DNA of 64,000 bases from Microbacterium nymphoidis. Lineage in GTDB: Bacteria > Actinomycetota > Actinomycetes > Actinomycetales > Microbacteriaceae. Position numbers and translations under genes: made by a program. The notes below the pieces were generated by a model. The model searched no databases. It was not told where the DNA came from and saw only the letters and a program-made list of their open reading frames with translations. Location: contig NZ_JAJNOD010000007.1 in assembly GCF_021044885.1 (NCBI RefSeq), forward strand, positions 1 to 64,000. The letters run 5' to 3'. Below, one piece after another: positions 28,008 through 37,510 of this stretch (positions within the stretch are counted from its first letter, which is position 1; the number at the start of each line of letters is the position of its first letter).

Positions 28008-29666
28008 ATGTCATCGCACAACAAGCGGAGCCGTCTGGTTCTCGCCCTCGGCGCCGTGGGCGCCTCCGCACTGATCCTCGCCGGCTGCACCACCAGCAGC
28101 ACGGGCGGCGACACCTCGCCGTCTGACGGAGCCAGCGGCGGTTCCGAGTCGTCGGGCTCTGACATCGTCGTCGGAACCACCGACAAGATCACCAAGCTGG
28201 ACCCGGCCGGTTCCTACGACAACGGCTCGTTCGCGGTGATGAACCAGGTGTACCCGTTCCTCATGAACAGCGTCTACGGCACCGCCGAGGTCACGCCGGA
28301 CATCGCCGAGTCGGCGGAGTTCACCTCCCCCACCGAGTACACCGTCAAGCTCAAGTCCGGTCTGAAGTTCGCCAACGGCCATGACCTGACCTCCTCCGAC
28401 GTGAAGTTCTCCTTCGACCGCGTCGTCAAGATCGCCGACGCCAACGGCCCCGCGTCGCTGCTCGGAAACCTCGACTCGATCGCCACCCCGGACGACACCA
28501 CGGTGGTCTTCACGCTGAAGAACGGAAACGACCAGATCTGGCCGCTCATCCTCTCCAGCCCCGCGGGCCCCATCGTCGACGAAGAGGTCTTCTCGGCCGA
28601 TGCGCTCACCGATGACCAGGCCATCGTCGACGGCCACGCGTTCGCCGGCCAGTACGACATCGCTTCCTACAAGTTCAACGAGCTGATCCAGTACAAGCCG
28701 TTCGAGGGCTACCAGGGCAACCTCGGCAAGCCGGACAACAACGGCGTCACGGTCAAGTACTACGCCGATGCGTCCAACTTGAAGCTGGACATCGGCAAGA
28801 ACGCGATCGACGTGGCCTTCCGCAGCCTCTCGGCCACCGACGTCGACGACCTCAGCAAGAACGACAAGGTCAAGGTGGTCGACGGCCCGGGTGGTGAGAT
28901 CCGCTACATCGTCTTCAACTTCGACACCATGCCCTTCGGAGCCAAGGCCGAGGGTGCGGACCCCGCCAAGGCGCTGGCCGTGCGCCAGGCCATGGCGTCC
29001 CTCGTCGACCGCGAGGCGCTCGCCACCGATGTCTACAAGGACACCTACAGCCCGCTCTATTCGTTCGTCGCAGACGGCATGCCCGGTGCCACCGAGCCGC
29101 TGAAGAAGCTCTATGGCGACGGCAACGGCGGCCCCTCGCTCGAGAAGGCGCAGGAGATCCTCTCCGCCGCCGGTGTCACCACCCCGGTCACGCTCAACCT
29201 GCAGTACAACGGCGACCACTACGGTCCGTCCTCGGGCGACGAGTACGCCGCCGTGAAGACCCAGCTGGAGGAGGGCGGCCTGTTCACGGTCAACCTGCAG
29301 CAGACCGAGTGGGTGCAGTACGCCGAGGACCGCAGCGCGGACGTGTACCCGATGTACCAGCTGGGCTGGTTCCCGGACTACTCCGACCCGGACAACTACC
29401 TGTCGCCGTTCTTCACGGCGGACAACTTCCTGAACAACCACTACAACAACGCCGAGGTGCAGCAGCTCATCACCACGGAGCAGACCGAGACCGACTCGGC
29501 CAAGCGCCTGGAGGAGATCGGCAAGATCCAGGACCTGGTGGCCGCTGACCTGTCCACCCTGCCGCTGCTGCAGGGCAAGCAGGTGGCGATCGTCGGCACG
29601 AACGTGGACGGCACGACGCTGGACGCGTCGTTCAAGTTCCGCTACGGACCGCTCACCAAGAAGTGA
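28008..29666 (+). CDS. Peptide ABC transporter substrate-binding lipoprotein (DppA/OppA type)
   Basis: A 552-residue family-5 solute-binding protein. The signal peptide ends in the lipobox LAGC with Cys 27, followed by a Ser/Gly/Asp-rich tether. The family pattern SSDVKFSFDRV and a C-terminal lobe with MYQLGWFPDYSDPDNYLSPFF are clear. It captures peptides or related ligands outside the membrane for the permeases encoded next. It is the first gene of a four-gene operon; a hairpin after the stop may keep its mRNA in excess. Confidence 0.94.
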   Translation: MSSHNKRSRLVLALGAVGASALILAGCTTSSTGGDTSPSDGASGGSESSGSDIVVGTTDKITKLDPAGSYDNGSFAVMNQVYPFLMNSVYGTAEVTPDIAESAEFTSPTEYTVKLKSGLKFANGHDLTSSDVKFSFDRVVKIADANGPASLLGNLDSIATPDDTTVVFTLKNGNDQIWPLILSSPAGPIVDEEVFSADALTDDQAIVDGHAFAGQYDIASYKFNELIQYKPFEGYQGNLGKPDNNGVTVKYYADASNLKLDIGKNAIDVAFRSLSATDVDDLSKNDKVKVVDGPGGEIRYIVFNFDTMPFGAKAEGADPAKALAVRQAMASLVDREALATDVYKDTYSPLYSFVADGMPGATEPLKKLYGDGNGGPSLEKAQEILSAAGVTTPVTLNLQYNGDHYGPSSGDEYAAVKTQLEEGGLFTVNLQQTEWVQYAEDRSADVYPMYQLGWFPDYSDPDNYLSPFFTADNFLNNHYNNAEVQQLITTEQTETDSAKRLEEIGKIQDLVAADLSTLPLLQGKQVAIVGTNVDGTTLDASFKFRYGPLTKK

Positions 29667-29674
29667 CGACCTGA

Positions 29675-29715
29675 GGCCGGGGGATCCAGCGCTTCCATCG
29701 CCGGATCCCCTGGCC
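29675..29715 (+). terminator. Intercistronic hairpin after the substrate-binding gene
   Basis: GGCCGGGGGATCC pairs with GGATCCCCTGGCC (one internal mismatch) around a 15-base loop. It lies between the binding protein gene and the first permease, where partial termination or mRNA stabilisation is common in such operons. Confidence 0.7.
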
Positions 29716-29743
29716 TCTGTCGCGTTCCAGATAAGGTTCACGC

Positions 29744-30817
29744 ATGGCAACAGTCGTCGCGGACCCCGTCGTGGAGAGTGCTGCCAAAGCGCCCTCCGGC
29801 GGGCTCTGGCGGTACATCCTCATCCGCCTCGTCCTGATCATCCCCACCGTCTTCATCCTGGTGACGATGGTCTTCTTCCTCATGCGCCTGACGGGAGATC
29901 CGATCACCGCCGCACTCGGTGGTCGCCTCACCCCGGACGCGTTGCAGGAGCGCATCCATCAGGCCGGTTATGACCGGCCGGTGCTCGTGCAGTACGTCGA
30001 GTACCTCGGAAACGTCTTCCGCGGTGACTTCGGCACCACGATCACCGATGGCCGTCCGGTCATCGAAATCCTCTTCCTCTACGGCGCAGCCACTCTGGAG
30101 CTGGTGATCTACGCGGTGATCGTCGCGCTGATCATCGGCATTCCGCTGGGTCTGATCGCCGCCTACAAGCGGGACAAGTGGCAGGACGCAGCGCTGCGGA
30201 TCATGGCCATCCTCGCTTACGCCACGCCGATCTTCTTCGTGGGACTCCTCCTCAAGCTGGTCTTCTCGGTGTGGCTGGACGTCCTGCCGGTGGCGGGGCG
30301 TGCCAGCACCGACACCGAGCTGCTGATGAGCGGCGTGCAGAATCCCACCGGCATCTACCTGATCGATGCGTTGCGCGTGGGCAACATGAACGCCGTCGGC
30401 GACGTGCTGCAGCACGCCGTCCTGCCGGCGATCGCGTTGGGTCTGCTCACCGGTGGCGTGTTCCTGCGACTGGTGCGCACGAACGTGATCGGGACCCTGG
30501 GGCAGCAGTACGTGACCTCCGGCCGGTCGCGCGGCGTCAGCGAGTCGCGACTGGTGACCAAGCACGCGTTCCGTCCCGCTCTGATCCCGATCATCACGGT
30601 GATGGGCATGCAGATCGCGATGCTACTGGCCGGCGCCGTGCTCACCGAGACCACCTTCGAGTGGAAGGGACTCGGCTTCATGCTGGCGTCCTACCTGAAG
30701 GCGCGTGACTTCGTGGCGGTGCAGGGCATCGTCGTGATGATCGCCGTGATCGTCGCGGTGACCAACTTCCTGGTGGACGTCGTGGCTGCCATGATCGACC
30801 CGAGGGTGAGGTACTGA
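29744..30817 (+). CDS. Peptide ABC transporter permease (DppB type)
   Basis: A 357-residue permease with six membrane helices and a long first periplasmic loop. The start shows the DppB pattern IPTVFILVTMVFFLMRLTGDP, and the coupling (EAA) loop is YVTSGRSRGVSESRLVTKHAFRPALIPI. It forms the membrane channel together with the product of the next gene, which begins one base after this stop. Confidence 0.94.
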   Translation: MATVVADPVVESAAKAPSGGLWRYILIRLVLIIPTVFILVTMVFFLMRLTGDPITAALGGRLTPDALQERIHQAGYDRPVLVQYVEYLGNVFRGDFGTTITDGRPVIEILFLYGAATLELVIYAVIVALIIGIPLGLIAAYKRDKWQDAALRIMAILAYATPIFFVGLLLKLVFSVWLDVLPVAGRASTDTELLMSGVQNPTGIYLIDALRVGNMNAVGDVLQHAVLPAIALGLLTGGVFLRLVRTNVIGTLGQQYVTSGRSRGVSESRLVTKHAFRPALIPIITVMGMQIAMLLAGAVLTETTFEWKGLGFMLASYLKARDFVAVQGIVVMIAVIVAVTNFLVDVVAAMIDPRVRY

Positions 30818-30818
30818 C

Positions 30819-31814
30819 ATGTCCGAGTCCTCTCGCGACCTGCCCACGCCGAAGACCTCGACGCTCGCGGCCATCGCGCCCCAGAAGCGACCGCTGAAGG
30901 ATCGCCTGCCGGTGATCTCGCAACTGCGACAGAGCGTCGGCCTGCAGCGCGGCATGCTGGTGGCCGGCCTCATCATCGTCACGGTGTTCATCCTGATCGC
31001 CGTGTTCGCCCCTCTGATCGCCCCCTTCGGCTGGGCGCAGCAGAAGCTGCCGGACGGCACGTCGTTCGGCACGCAGCAGCCGCCGAACGCGACGAACATC
31101 CTCGGCACCACGGTCTCGGGCTTCGACGTGTTCTCCCGCGTGATCTGGGGTGCGCAGACCGCGTTCCTCGTGATCGTCGCCGGCATCGTCTGCTCGATCT
31201 TCCTCGGCATCGCCCTCGGCCTGATCTCCGGATACTTCGGCGGCTGGCTCGATCGCATCCTCGTGGTCATCTGCGACGCGATCTACGCCTTCCCGTCGCT
31301 GCTGCTGGCCATCGTCATGACCATCGTGATCAGTCGTGGGCAGTCCAACCTCTGGGGTGGGGTGATGGCGACGGCGCTCTCGATCACCGTGGTGTTCGTT
31401 CCGCAGTACTTCCGCGTGATCCGCGCCGAGGTGGTGCGGGTGAAGCAGGAGCCCTTCGTGGAGTCGGCCAAGGTCATCGGCGTTCCGACCGGGCGCATCC
31501 TCATCCGTCACGTGCTGCGCAACTCCACGCGGTCGCTTCCCGTCGTCATCACGTTGAACGCCTCGGAGTCGATCCTGACGCTGGCCGGCCTCGGTTTCCT
31601 GGGCTTCGGCATCGAGGCGACGCAGGCGGCAGAGTGGGGCTACGACCTGAACCGGGCCATCGCCGACGTCACCAGCGGCATCTGGTGGACCGGCGTGTTC
31701 CCCGGCATCGCCATCGTGCTGGTGGTTCTCGGCATCACCCTCGTGGGTGAGAGCCTCAATGACCTGAGCGATCCGCGACTGCGCAAGCGTCGCCGGGCGG
31801 GAGGTGCGGCATGA
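30819..31814 (+). CDS. Peptide ABC transporter permease (DppC type)
   Basis: A 331-residue permease. After a cytosolic N-terminal tail and first helix comes the GTTVSGFDVFSRVIWG segment of DppC proteins, then the EAA loop VESAKVIGVPTGRILIRHVLRN. It pairs with the DppB-type permease and overlaps the ATP-binding gene by four bases (ATGA). Confidence 0.94.
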   Translation: MSESSRDLPTPKTSTLAAIAPQKRPLKDRLPVISQLRQSVGLQRGMLVAGLIIVTVFILIAVFAPLIAPFGWAQQKLPDGTSFGTQQPPNATNILGTTVSGFDVFSRVIWGAQTAFLVIVAGIVCSIFLGIALGLISGYFGGWLDRILVVICDAIYAFPSLLLAIVMTIVISRGQSNLWGGVMATALSITVVFVPQYFRVIRAEVVRVKQEPFVESAKVIGVPTGRILIRHVLRNSTRSLPVVITLNASESILTLAGLGFLGFGIEATQAAEWGYDLNRAIADVTSGIWWTGVFPGIAIVLVVLGITLVGESLNDLSDPRLRKRRRAGGAA

Positions 31815-33502
31815 CCGACATCGCAGAGATCCGTGATCTGCGGGTGACGTTCGCCACGGATGGCGAGCCCGTACATGCCATCAACGGCATAGACCTGCAG
31901 GCGCATGCCGGCGAGGTTGTGGCCATCGTCGGCGAGTCCGGATCCGGCAAGACGGTGACAGCGAACACGCTGCTCGGTCTGCTGCCGGAGACGGCGACCA
32001 TGTCCGGAGCCGTCGTCATCCGCGGCCGCGACGGGCGGGAGACCGACGTCGTGCACGCTACGCACAAGCAGCTGCGCGCCATGCGGGGCCGCGACGCGGC
32101 AATGGTGTTCCAGGAGCCGTCCACGGCGCTCAACCCCGTGTACACCATCGGCTGGCAGATCATCGAGGGCCTGCGCGCTCACGGCACGATCAACCGGAAG
32201 GACGCGCGCGCGCAGGCCATCGACATCCTGCGACGGGTCGGTATCCCCGATCCGGAGCGGCGCATCGACGACTATCCGCATCAGTTCTCCGGCGGGCAGA
32301 AGCAGCGTGTGGTGATCGCGATGGCGCTGGTGCTCAACGCCGGACTGATCATCGCGGACGAGCCGACCACGGCCCTGGACGTCACGGTTCAGGCGGAGAT
32401 CCTCGATCTCCTCCGCCGGTGCCGCGATCAGTTCGGTGCCACCATCGTCCTCATCACCCACAACATGGGGGTGGTCGCGGATCTCGCTGACCGGGTCATC
32501 GTGATGTACCGCGGTGACATCGTGGAGCAGGCGCCCGTGCGGGAGCTGTTCGCCGCCCCGCAGCAGGAGTACACGCGGGAGCTGCTGGCCGCCGTGCCCC
32601 ACGTCGGCAGGGGCAAGTCTGCCACCCAGGATCCTGCGCTTGAGGCCCCGACGTCGCCGCCCACCGGCAGCCTCGTGGTCGCCGACAACGTCCAGATCGG
32701 CTACCCCGGCCGCTTCGGAACCGCGGGCGTCGTCGCCGTGAAGGGTGCGAGCTTCTGGATCGGTCCGGGCGAAGTGGTCGGTCTCGTCGGCGAGTCCGGT
32801 TCGGGCAAGACGACCATCGGCCGCGCAATGGTGGGGCTGACGCAGGTGGTCGGCGGCTCCATGACTGTGCTCGGCCAGGAGATGTTCCACGTGAAACCGC
32901 GTCAGCTTCGCGCGCAGCGAGCGGACATCGGTTTCGTGTTCCAGGATCCGGCGACCAGCTTCAATCCGCTGCTGACGATCGCCGACTGCATCGCCGAGCC
33001 GCTGGTCGTGCACGGCCGCGCAGGATCGACGGCGGAGGCGCGGGGGCGGGTGAACGAATTGCTGGATGCGGTGCGTCTGCCCACCAACTTCGGTGACCGC
33101 TATCCGCATGAGCTGTCCGGTGGGCAGCGTCAGCGTGCGTCGCTGGCACGGGCACTGGCGCTGGACCCGAAGCTGCTCATTGCGGACGAGCCCACCAGCG
33201 CGCTAGATGTGTCGGTGCAGGCCAAAGTGCTCGAGCTGTTCGTGCAGCTGCAGCAGGAACTCGGCTTCGCCTGCCTGTTCATCAGTCATGACCTGGCTGT
33301 CATCGACGAGGTCGCCGATCGCATCATCGTGCTCCAGCGCGGGGTGATTCGTGAACAGGGGACGACAGCGCAGGTACTCAACCGCCCGGCCGATCCTTAC
33401 ACGGTGGAGCTGCTCGCCTCGCTTCCCGTGCCGGACCCGGTGGCGCAGGAGCTCCGCCGGGCCGACTGGGAGAAGGCTCGCGCGGCGTCGCGCGGTCAGT
33501 GA
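31811..33502 (+). CDS. Fused ABC transporter ATP-binding protein (DppD-DppF in one chain)
   Basis: A 563-residue protein with two complete nucleotide-binding domains. Domain 1 has Walker A GESGSGKT at 41-48 and signature FSGGQKQR. Domain 2, from about residue 290, has a second GESGSGKT and signature LSGGQRQR. Fusion of the two ATPases is frequent in actinobacteria and makes the operon self-sufficient: binding protein, two permeases and one double ATPase. A parS-like sequence lies inside the coding region at 32883-32898. Confidence 0.95.
   Translation: MTDIAEIRDLRVTFATDGEPVHAINGIDLQAHAGEVVAIVGESGSGKTVTANTLLGLLPETATMSGAVVIRGRDGRETDVVHATHKQLRAMRGRDAAMVFQEPSTALNPVYTIGWQIIEGLRAHGTINRKDARAQAIDILRRVGIPDPERRIDDYPHQFSGGQKQRVVIAMALVLNAGLIIADEPTTALDVTVQAEILDLLRRCRDQFGATIVLITHNMGVVADLADRVIVMYRGDIVEQAPVRELFAAPQQEYTRELLAAVPHVGRGKSATQDPALEAPTSPPTGSLVVADNVQIGYPGRFGTAGVVAVKGASFWIGPGEVVGLVGESGSGKTTIGRAMVGLTQVVGGSMTVLGQEMFHVKPRQLRAQRADIGFVFQDPATSFNPLLTIADCIAEPLVVHGRAGSTAEARGRVNELLDAVRLPTNFGDRYPHELSGGQRQRASLARALALDPKLLIADEPTSALDVSVQAKVLELFVQLQQELGFACLFISHDLAVIDEVADRIIVLQRGVIREQGTTAQVLNRPADPYTVELLASLPVPDPVAQELRRADWEKARAASRGQ
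32883..32898. promoter_or_regulatory. parS-like sequence within the ABC ATPase gene
   Basis: TGTTCCACGTGAAACC differs from the consensus core by one base (C for T) and at one flank. It is about 30 kb from the parS cluster. Whether ParB binds is unknown; it may be chance within coding sequence, where it reads FHVK. Confidence 0.4.
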
Positions 33503-33531
33503 TGCGCCACATGCCGTAATCGGCATATGAG

Positions 33532-33567
33532 ATCGAGGGCCCGCGACCTGCGTCGCGGGCCCTCGAT
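33532..33567. terminator. Bidirectional terminator after the dipeptide transporter operon
   Basis: A perfect 16-bp stem (ATCGAGGGCCCGCGAC) with a four-base loop lies between two convergent genes, 30 bases past the ATPase stop and 11 bases past the 33578 gene. Confidence 0.93.
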
Positions 33568-33577
33568 CGCGGTGTGG

Positions 33578-34708
33578 TTACGAGCCGAGCGAGATCAGCC
33601 AGGTCACGAAGTCGCTGATCAGCGAGTACAGGCCGAAGCCGAGCAGCAGCACGCTGGCGATCACCCACCACCACTCGAACCGCTGGCGGAGTCGGCGTCC
33701 TGCGGGGGCGACGCCGATCGGGCGGTCCAGCGGGTCGGCCGAATCGGGCGTGAGGCGGTCATCTCGCCACGCCTCCCACTGACGAGCCTTTGCGGAGATC
33801 GCGTCCACGGCGGTGAGCAGTGACTGCCAGCGCTGGGGATCCGTGCTGACGACGTTCTTCGGCGCGCACAGATAGAGCGTGTCGTCGACGATCTCGACGT
33901 CCAGGTCGCGGGCGTGATCCAGCATGACGGCCAGCACGTCCGGCGGGAACAGATAGAGGGCATCGGTCTCGTATCCGCTGGGGCAGTACAGGCGGAACGC
34001 ATCCGCGAAGGGGCCCTCCGGAATGAGGCGCTGATCGGAGGTCAGGCCGATCGGGAGGTTGGTGCGTCCGAACGGTCGATCGTTCGCTCGCGCGTCCAGC
34101 ACGATGTGCGGCAGGACCACCCCCAGCTGCACCCGTACGTAGTCGGTTTGCCGGATCGTGCGGCTCTTGCCGGTCCCTGTGGTGCCCCGATACGTGGCCA
34201 CCTCCACAGGCGAAGCCCCGGGAATCACCGTTCTGTCGAAGACGTCCTCGACCGCGCCGGGCATCGCGTACATCCCGTGGTACCAGCTGGTGGGCAGCCA
34301 CGGATCGTAGCGCCAGCCGTTGTCCGCGGCGAAGCGGTGGAGCCGGTAGCGGCGACGGTCCTCGCGGATCAGACGCACGCACAGCCACACCCACACCACG
34401 AGGACGCCGAGCGGTGCGATCAGCGCGATGGCGATGATGCCCAGGTCCGCCGCGTCCACGTCACCGCCGAGCAGGTCCTCCAGCATCGGCCACACCATCA
34501 TCAGCATGACGAACGCGAGCAGCACGCCGATGAGCACGAGGTACCGCGCTCCGGACGACAGCCGCTTCGGCAACTCCGATCGCACCGCGCGGGCGTACCG
34601 GCGGACGTCGCCGAAGCGGATCGGCCCGGTGAGCGCGTCGGTGCGGAGTCCGGAACGGTCGGCCTCGTCACCGTGTCGGGGCACGGACGAGGAGCTCATG
34701 GCCATCAT
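33578..34708 (-). CDS. Membrane protein, paralog 3 of a three-member family
   Basis: A 376-residue protein. Two membrane helices (YLVLIGVLLAFVMLMMVWPM and IIAIALIAPLGVLVVWVWLC) precede a soluble part carrying FADAFRLYCPSGYETDALYLFPPDV, the same signature as the 18754 and 26387 genes, and a last membrane helix near the C-terminus. The start is one of three clustered ATGs (34699, 34705, 34708); I give the outermost, since no binding site separates them. It is divergent from another membrane protein gene across 75 bp. The function is unknown. Confidence 0.78.
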   Translation of the reverse strand: MMAMSSSSVPRHGDEADRSGLRTDALTGPIRFGDVRRYARAVRSELPKRLSSGARYLVLIGVLLAFVMLMMVWPMLEDLLGGDVDAADLGIIAIALIAPLGVLVVWVWLCVRLIREDRRRYRLHRFAADNGWRYDPWLPTSWYHGMYAMPGAVEDVFDRTVIPGASPVEVATYRGTTGTGKSRTIRQTDYVRVQLGVVLPHIVLDARANDRPFGRTNLPIGLTSDQRLIPEGPFADAFRLYCPSGYETDALYLFPPDVLAVMLDHARDLDVEIVDDTLYLCAPKNVVSTDPQRWQSLLTAVDAISAKARQWEAWRDDRLTPDSADPLDRPIGVAPAGRRLRQRFEWWWVIASVLLLGFGLYSLISDFVTWLISLGS

Positions 34709-34771
34709 CCCGTCAGGATATCCGCGGCCCGATCTGTCCTCGGCCGGGTGGAGCCTGTGCTCGTCAGCGCA

Positions 34772-34777
34772 TACGGT
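34772..34777 (+). promoter_or_regulatory. TANNNT -10 element (TACGGT) of the 34784 gene
   Basis: TACGGT ends six bases before GTG 34784. This decides the start, because neither the upstream GTG codons nor this one has a ribosome binding site. Confidence 0.55.
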
Positions 34778-34783
34778 TGTTGC

Positions 34784-36064
34784 GTGCGGGGGGATTCGAC
34801 AACGGACCAGGATCGATTCGTCGCCTATGCGCCGGGGTGGCTCGGCTCGCTGGCGGCGACGCTGCGCGACGCGTCGATCGGTGCGCTCCTCGGCGCCGGG
34901 GTCACCTTTGTGATCGCCCTCGTACTGGGCATCCTGCACGAGCAGATCGACTATCCGATCGAGGATCTCGGCTTCCCGAACGACGCCCGCGGGTTGCTGG
35001 GTCTCGTATCCGGCATCCTCGTCGTGGCACTGATCATCTGGCCGCTCGCCCACCGGGCCGAGCAGATCGGGGTGCTGCGCTCCATGCATCGCGGGGCGGA
35101 GCGGACGCCGCACGACGTCCCCCCGCGGTACCAGCGCGTGCAGCTGGGCGCGGGCAGTCACAACGCCGTGATGGTGAGCATGGGCTGGGTGCTGGCTGCC
35201 ATCTTCGGACTGCTGGCGGTCATCTCCTTCTTCGTGATGTTCTTCGAGAACGACGGCGGAGTGGGAGTGATGATCTTCGGGGCGTCCGCGCTGATCGCCG
35301 TCATCGGAGTTCTGCTGATCCGGGCCAATGCCCCGCATGGCGCCGCCAACCGTCGGCTGCAGGAAGCATCGGGTCGCGCGGCGCAGGTGTGGGCGCGAGG
35401 CGCCGTGGTGCGCGCGGACAACGCAGCGGCGGCACGATCGTCCCGGCTGACGATCACGCCTGTCCCCCGCTTCCGCGGGGTGGCGCTCGCGGGTCGGGTG
35501 GTGACGTGGCCCGGCACCGCCCTGATGGTCGTGGCGCTCTTCGTGCTCACCGCGTGGCAGCCCAACGATGCCCTGCGGCGGGTGTCCACACCGCCGCTCT
35601 GGCTCCAGGAGACCCTCTACATCTGGATCGTGCTGTTCGCGGTCGGTCTGGGCATCGCGATCCTCGGCAGTGCGATCACGGGTCTCGTGGTCGTTCTTCG
35701 GGTTCACGCGATCGTCCGGATGCTGCGCGGGGTGGAGGTGCGCCAGGAGCGTCCCTCTCGCGACGACCTCGGCGTGGTGCTGGGTGATGATCCTGCCCCG
35801 CGGCGCTGGGCGCGGACCCTCATCGCCGCGTCGCTGCCGCTGTCCGTTCTCACGTACGTGGCCGTCCATGCCGCGAGAATCGACATCGACGCTCGGGTGC
35901 CGGCCGCGTGGGTCGGCGGCGTCCTTCTGGCGGCGGGCATCGCGGGCTCCGTGCTCGCCGTGGCGCTGCAGACGGGCATCGCGCGCCGGGTGCTCGCCGC
36001 CTTCGGGGTGCGGGATGCGGAGACGCAGCGCACCGACCGGGTCCTGGAGGATCCCACGGGCTAG
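34784..36064 (+). CDS. Multi-spanning membrane protein of unknown function
   Basis: A 426-residue protein with about eight hydrophobic segments in a repeated arrangement: pairs of helices (IGALLGAGVTFVIALVLGIL; GLVSGILVVALIIWPLAH; MGWVLAAIFGLLAVISFFVM) separated by basic cytosolic stretches. No family signature is recognisable. It is divergent from the third membrane paralog and may share its promoter region. The start is taken as a leaderless GTG; in-frame GTGs at 34748 and 34757 are alternatives. Confidence 0.72.
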   Translation: MRGDSTTDQDRFVAYAPGWLGSLAATLRDASIGALLGAGVTFVIALVLGILHEQIDYPIEDLGFPNDARGLLGLVSGILVVALIIWPLAHRAEQIGVLRSMHRGAERTPHDVPPRYQRVQLGAGSHNAVMVSMGWVLAAIFGLLAVISFFVMFFENDGGVGVMIFGASALIAVIGVLLIRANAPHGAANRRLQEASGRAAQVWARGAVVRADNAAAARSSRLTITPVPRFRGVALAGRVVTWPGTALMVVALFVLTAWQPNDALRRVSTPPLWLQETLYIWIVLFAVGLGIAILGSAITGLVVVLRVHAIVRMLRGVEVRQERPSRDDLGVVLGDDPAPRRWARTLIAASLPLSVLTYVAVHAARIDIDARVPAAWVGGVLLAAGIAGSVLAVALQTGIARRVLAAFGVRDAETQRTDRVLEDPTG

Positions 36065-36208
36065 CCGCCACGCCGGACACAGCGCCCGATTGTCGATGCC
36101 GTGAGCGGAATGAGCCTCGGTGCCTTCCGGGGACGGCCGTGCTCGTTCCTGTGGGCGTCGCCCCGTGTGCGTCTCCGGCGGTGCACCGATGGATGCGAAG
36201 CTGGATGG

Positions 36209-36706
36209 GTGGTGATCACCCTCATTCCCGCCGCCCCCGGCGACGTCGACTACGTCATCGATCTCAAGGCGACCGTGCTGAGAGCCGACCTGGAGCGCGC
36301 GGTCGGGGCGTGGAGCCCGAGTCGATCCGCCCAGCGTGTCCGCGATCACTTCTCCCCCGCCTGGACGCGCATCGTGCGCGACGATGACGAGCGTGTCGGA
36401 ACCATCACGATGCGCCCCGAAGGCGGCGCGGTCTGGCTGGAGATGTTCTACCTCGAGCCCGTGGCACAGGGCCGGGGCATCGGCTCCGCGGTGCTGGAGA
36501 TCGTGCTCGCGGAGGTGGCCGATCGCGACGTCCAGCTTCAGGTGCTCGACGGGTCACGCGCCCGTCCCCTGTACGAACGGCACGGTTTCGTGCTGGTGAG
36601 CGCGGACGGTGTCGATGACATCCTCGTACGCTCCGCGCGCCCTGCCGATGCAGGGCAACCTCACGGCGGTGAGACAGTGCACGCACGTGCCGGCGTGCTG
36701 GACTGA
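36209..36706 (+). CDS. GNAT family N-acetyltransferase
   Basis: About 165 residues. The acetyl-CoA motif is VAQGRGIGSAVLEIVL, following the strand WLEMFYLEP, and the C-terminal RPLYERHGFVLV closes the fold, all typical of GNAT enzymes. The substrate is unknown. The start is uncertain: the fold begins at ITLIPAAPGDVDYV, so adjacent GTG codons at 36209/36212 fit, while an in-frame ATG at 36101 would add an unusual Cys/Arg-rich leader. Confidence 0.78.
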   Translation: MVITLIPAAPGDVDYVIDLKATVLRADLERAVGAWSPSRSAQRVRDHFSPAWTRIVRDDDERVGTITMRPEGGAVWLEMFYLEPVAQGRGIGSAVLEIVLAEVADRDVQLQVLDGSRARPLYERHGFVLVSADGVDDILVRSARPADAGQPHGGETVHARAGVLD

Positions 36707-36778
36707 GCGGATGACCTCCGAGCCCGAGACCACCACCGCCCGGGACCGGTGCACCCGGTGCATCACGGGAGGCGCCGC

Positions 36779-37441
36779 GTGGTGAGGGCAGGTGCGCGAC
36801 GCTCCGCGCGGCAGCGCCGGAAGCGACCGCGAAAGCGCCGCCTCACGAAGAAGCAGCAGGCGGTCCGTCGCGAGTGGCGGCTGCGGGGGGTCATCCTGGC
36901 GTCGATCGTCGGTGTGGCCGGCATCACGATCGCCGTCATCGCCACCGCTCCCCCGGCGCCCGTGCTCCCCGACGTGGTGAGCGTCAGCGTCGATCCATCC
37001 GCCGTGTCGGCGATGACGGTGGACGGCTACGACCAGGAGCAGCTGGTCAACGCAGCCGTGATCATCGACGTCGGCAACCAGCTGGGGCTCGGACCTCGCG
37101 ACCAGGCGATCGCCGTGATGACAGCCATGGGTGAGTCCAGCCTGCGCAACATCGACTACGGCGACTGGGAGACCTCGCAGCGGACCAATCCGGACGGTTC
37201 GCCGACGTCGTCGCTCGGGCTCTTCCAGCAGCAGGACTGGTGGGGATCGCGTGACGAGCGACTGGATCCGCCCACCAGCGCCCGCCTGTTCTACGCCGCC
37301 ATGCTGCGCAAGGTCCCGGACCGCGACAACCTGGAGCCCACCATCGTCGCCCACCTCGTCCAGGTGAACAGGGACGAGGAGCACTACGCGAAGTACTGGG
37401 AGTCGGCGGTCGCGGTGGTCGCCGCACTGGCGCAGTCCTGA
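36779..37441 (+). CDS. Membrane-anchored protein with lysozyme-like features
   Basis: A 220-residue protein with a very basic cytosolic N-terminus (RQRRKRPRKRRLTKK), one membrane helix at about 37-57 and an extracytoplasmic domain. That domain has an ESSLRNIDYGDWE segment, then SLGLFQQQDWWG, the E...GLFQ spacing seen in transglycosylase/lysozyme-like domains, so peptidoglycan cleavage is possible. GTG 36779 has GGGAGG six bases upstream. The alternative GTG 36749 lacks that. It stands just before the ribosomal block. Confidence 0.75.
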   Translation: MVRAGARRSARQRRKRPRKRRLTKKQQAVRREWRLRGVILASIVGVAGITIAVIATAPPAPVLPDVVSVSVDPSAVSAMTVDGYDQEQLVNAAVIIDVGNQLGLGPRDQAIAVMTAMGESSLRNIDYGDWETSQRTNPDGSPTSSLGLFQQQDWWGSRDERLDPPTSARLFYAAMLRKVPDRDNLEPTIVAHLVQVNRDEEHYAKYWESAVAVVAALAQS

Positions 37442-37510
37442 CCCCCGCGCCGCCTCCGCCAGGGGGTGCGAGGAGTGCTGTGCGGACTCGGAGGTTCCCG
37501 CCCCGATCCG

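Noticed and set aside
28011..29750. 579-residue minus-strand frame
   Set aside because: Exact antisense shadow of the substrate-binding protein gene.
31640..33109. 489-residue minus-strand frame opposite the ABC ATPase
   Set aside because: Shadow frame; the plus strand shows clear Walker and signature motifs.
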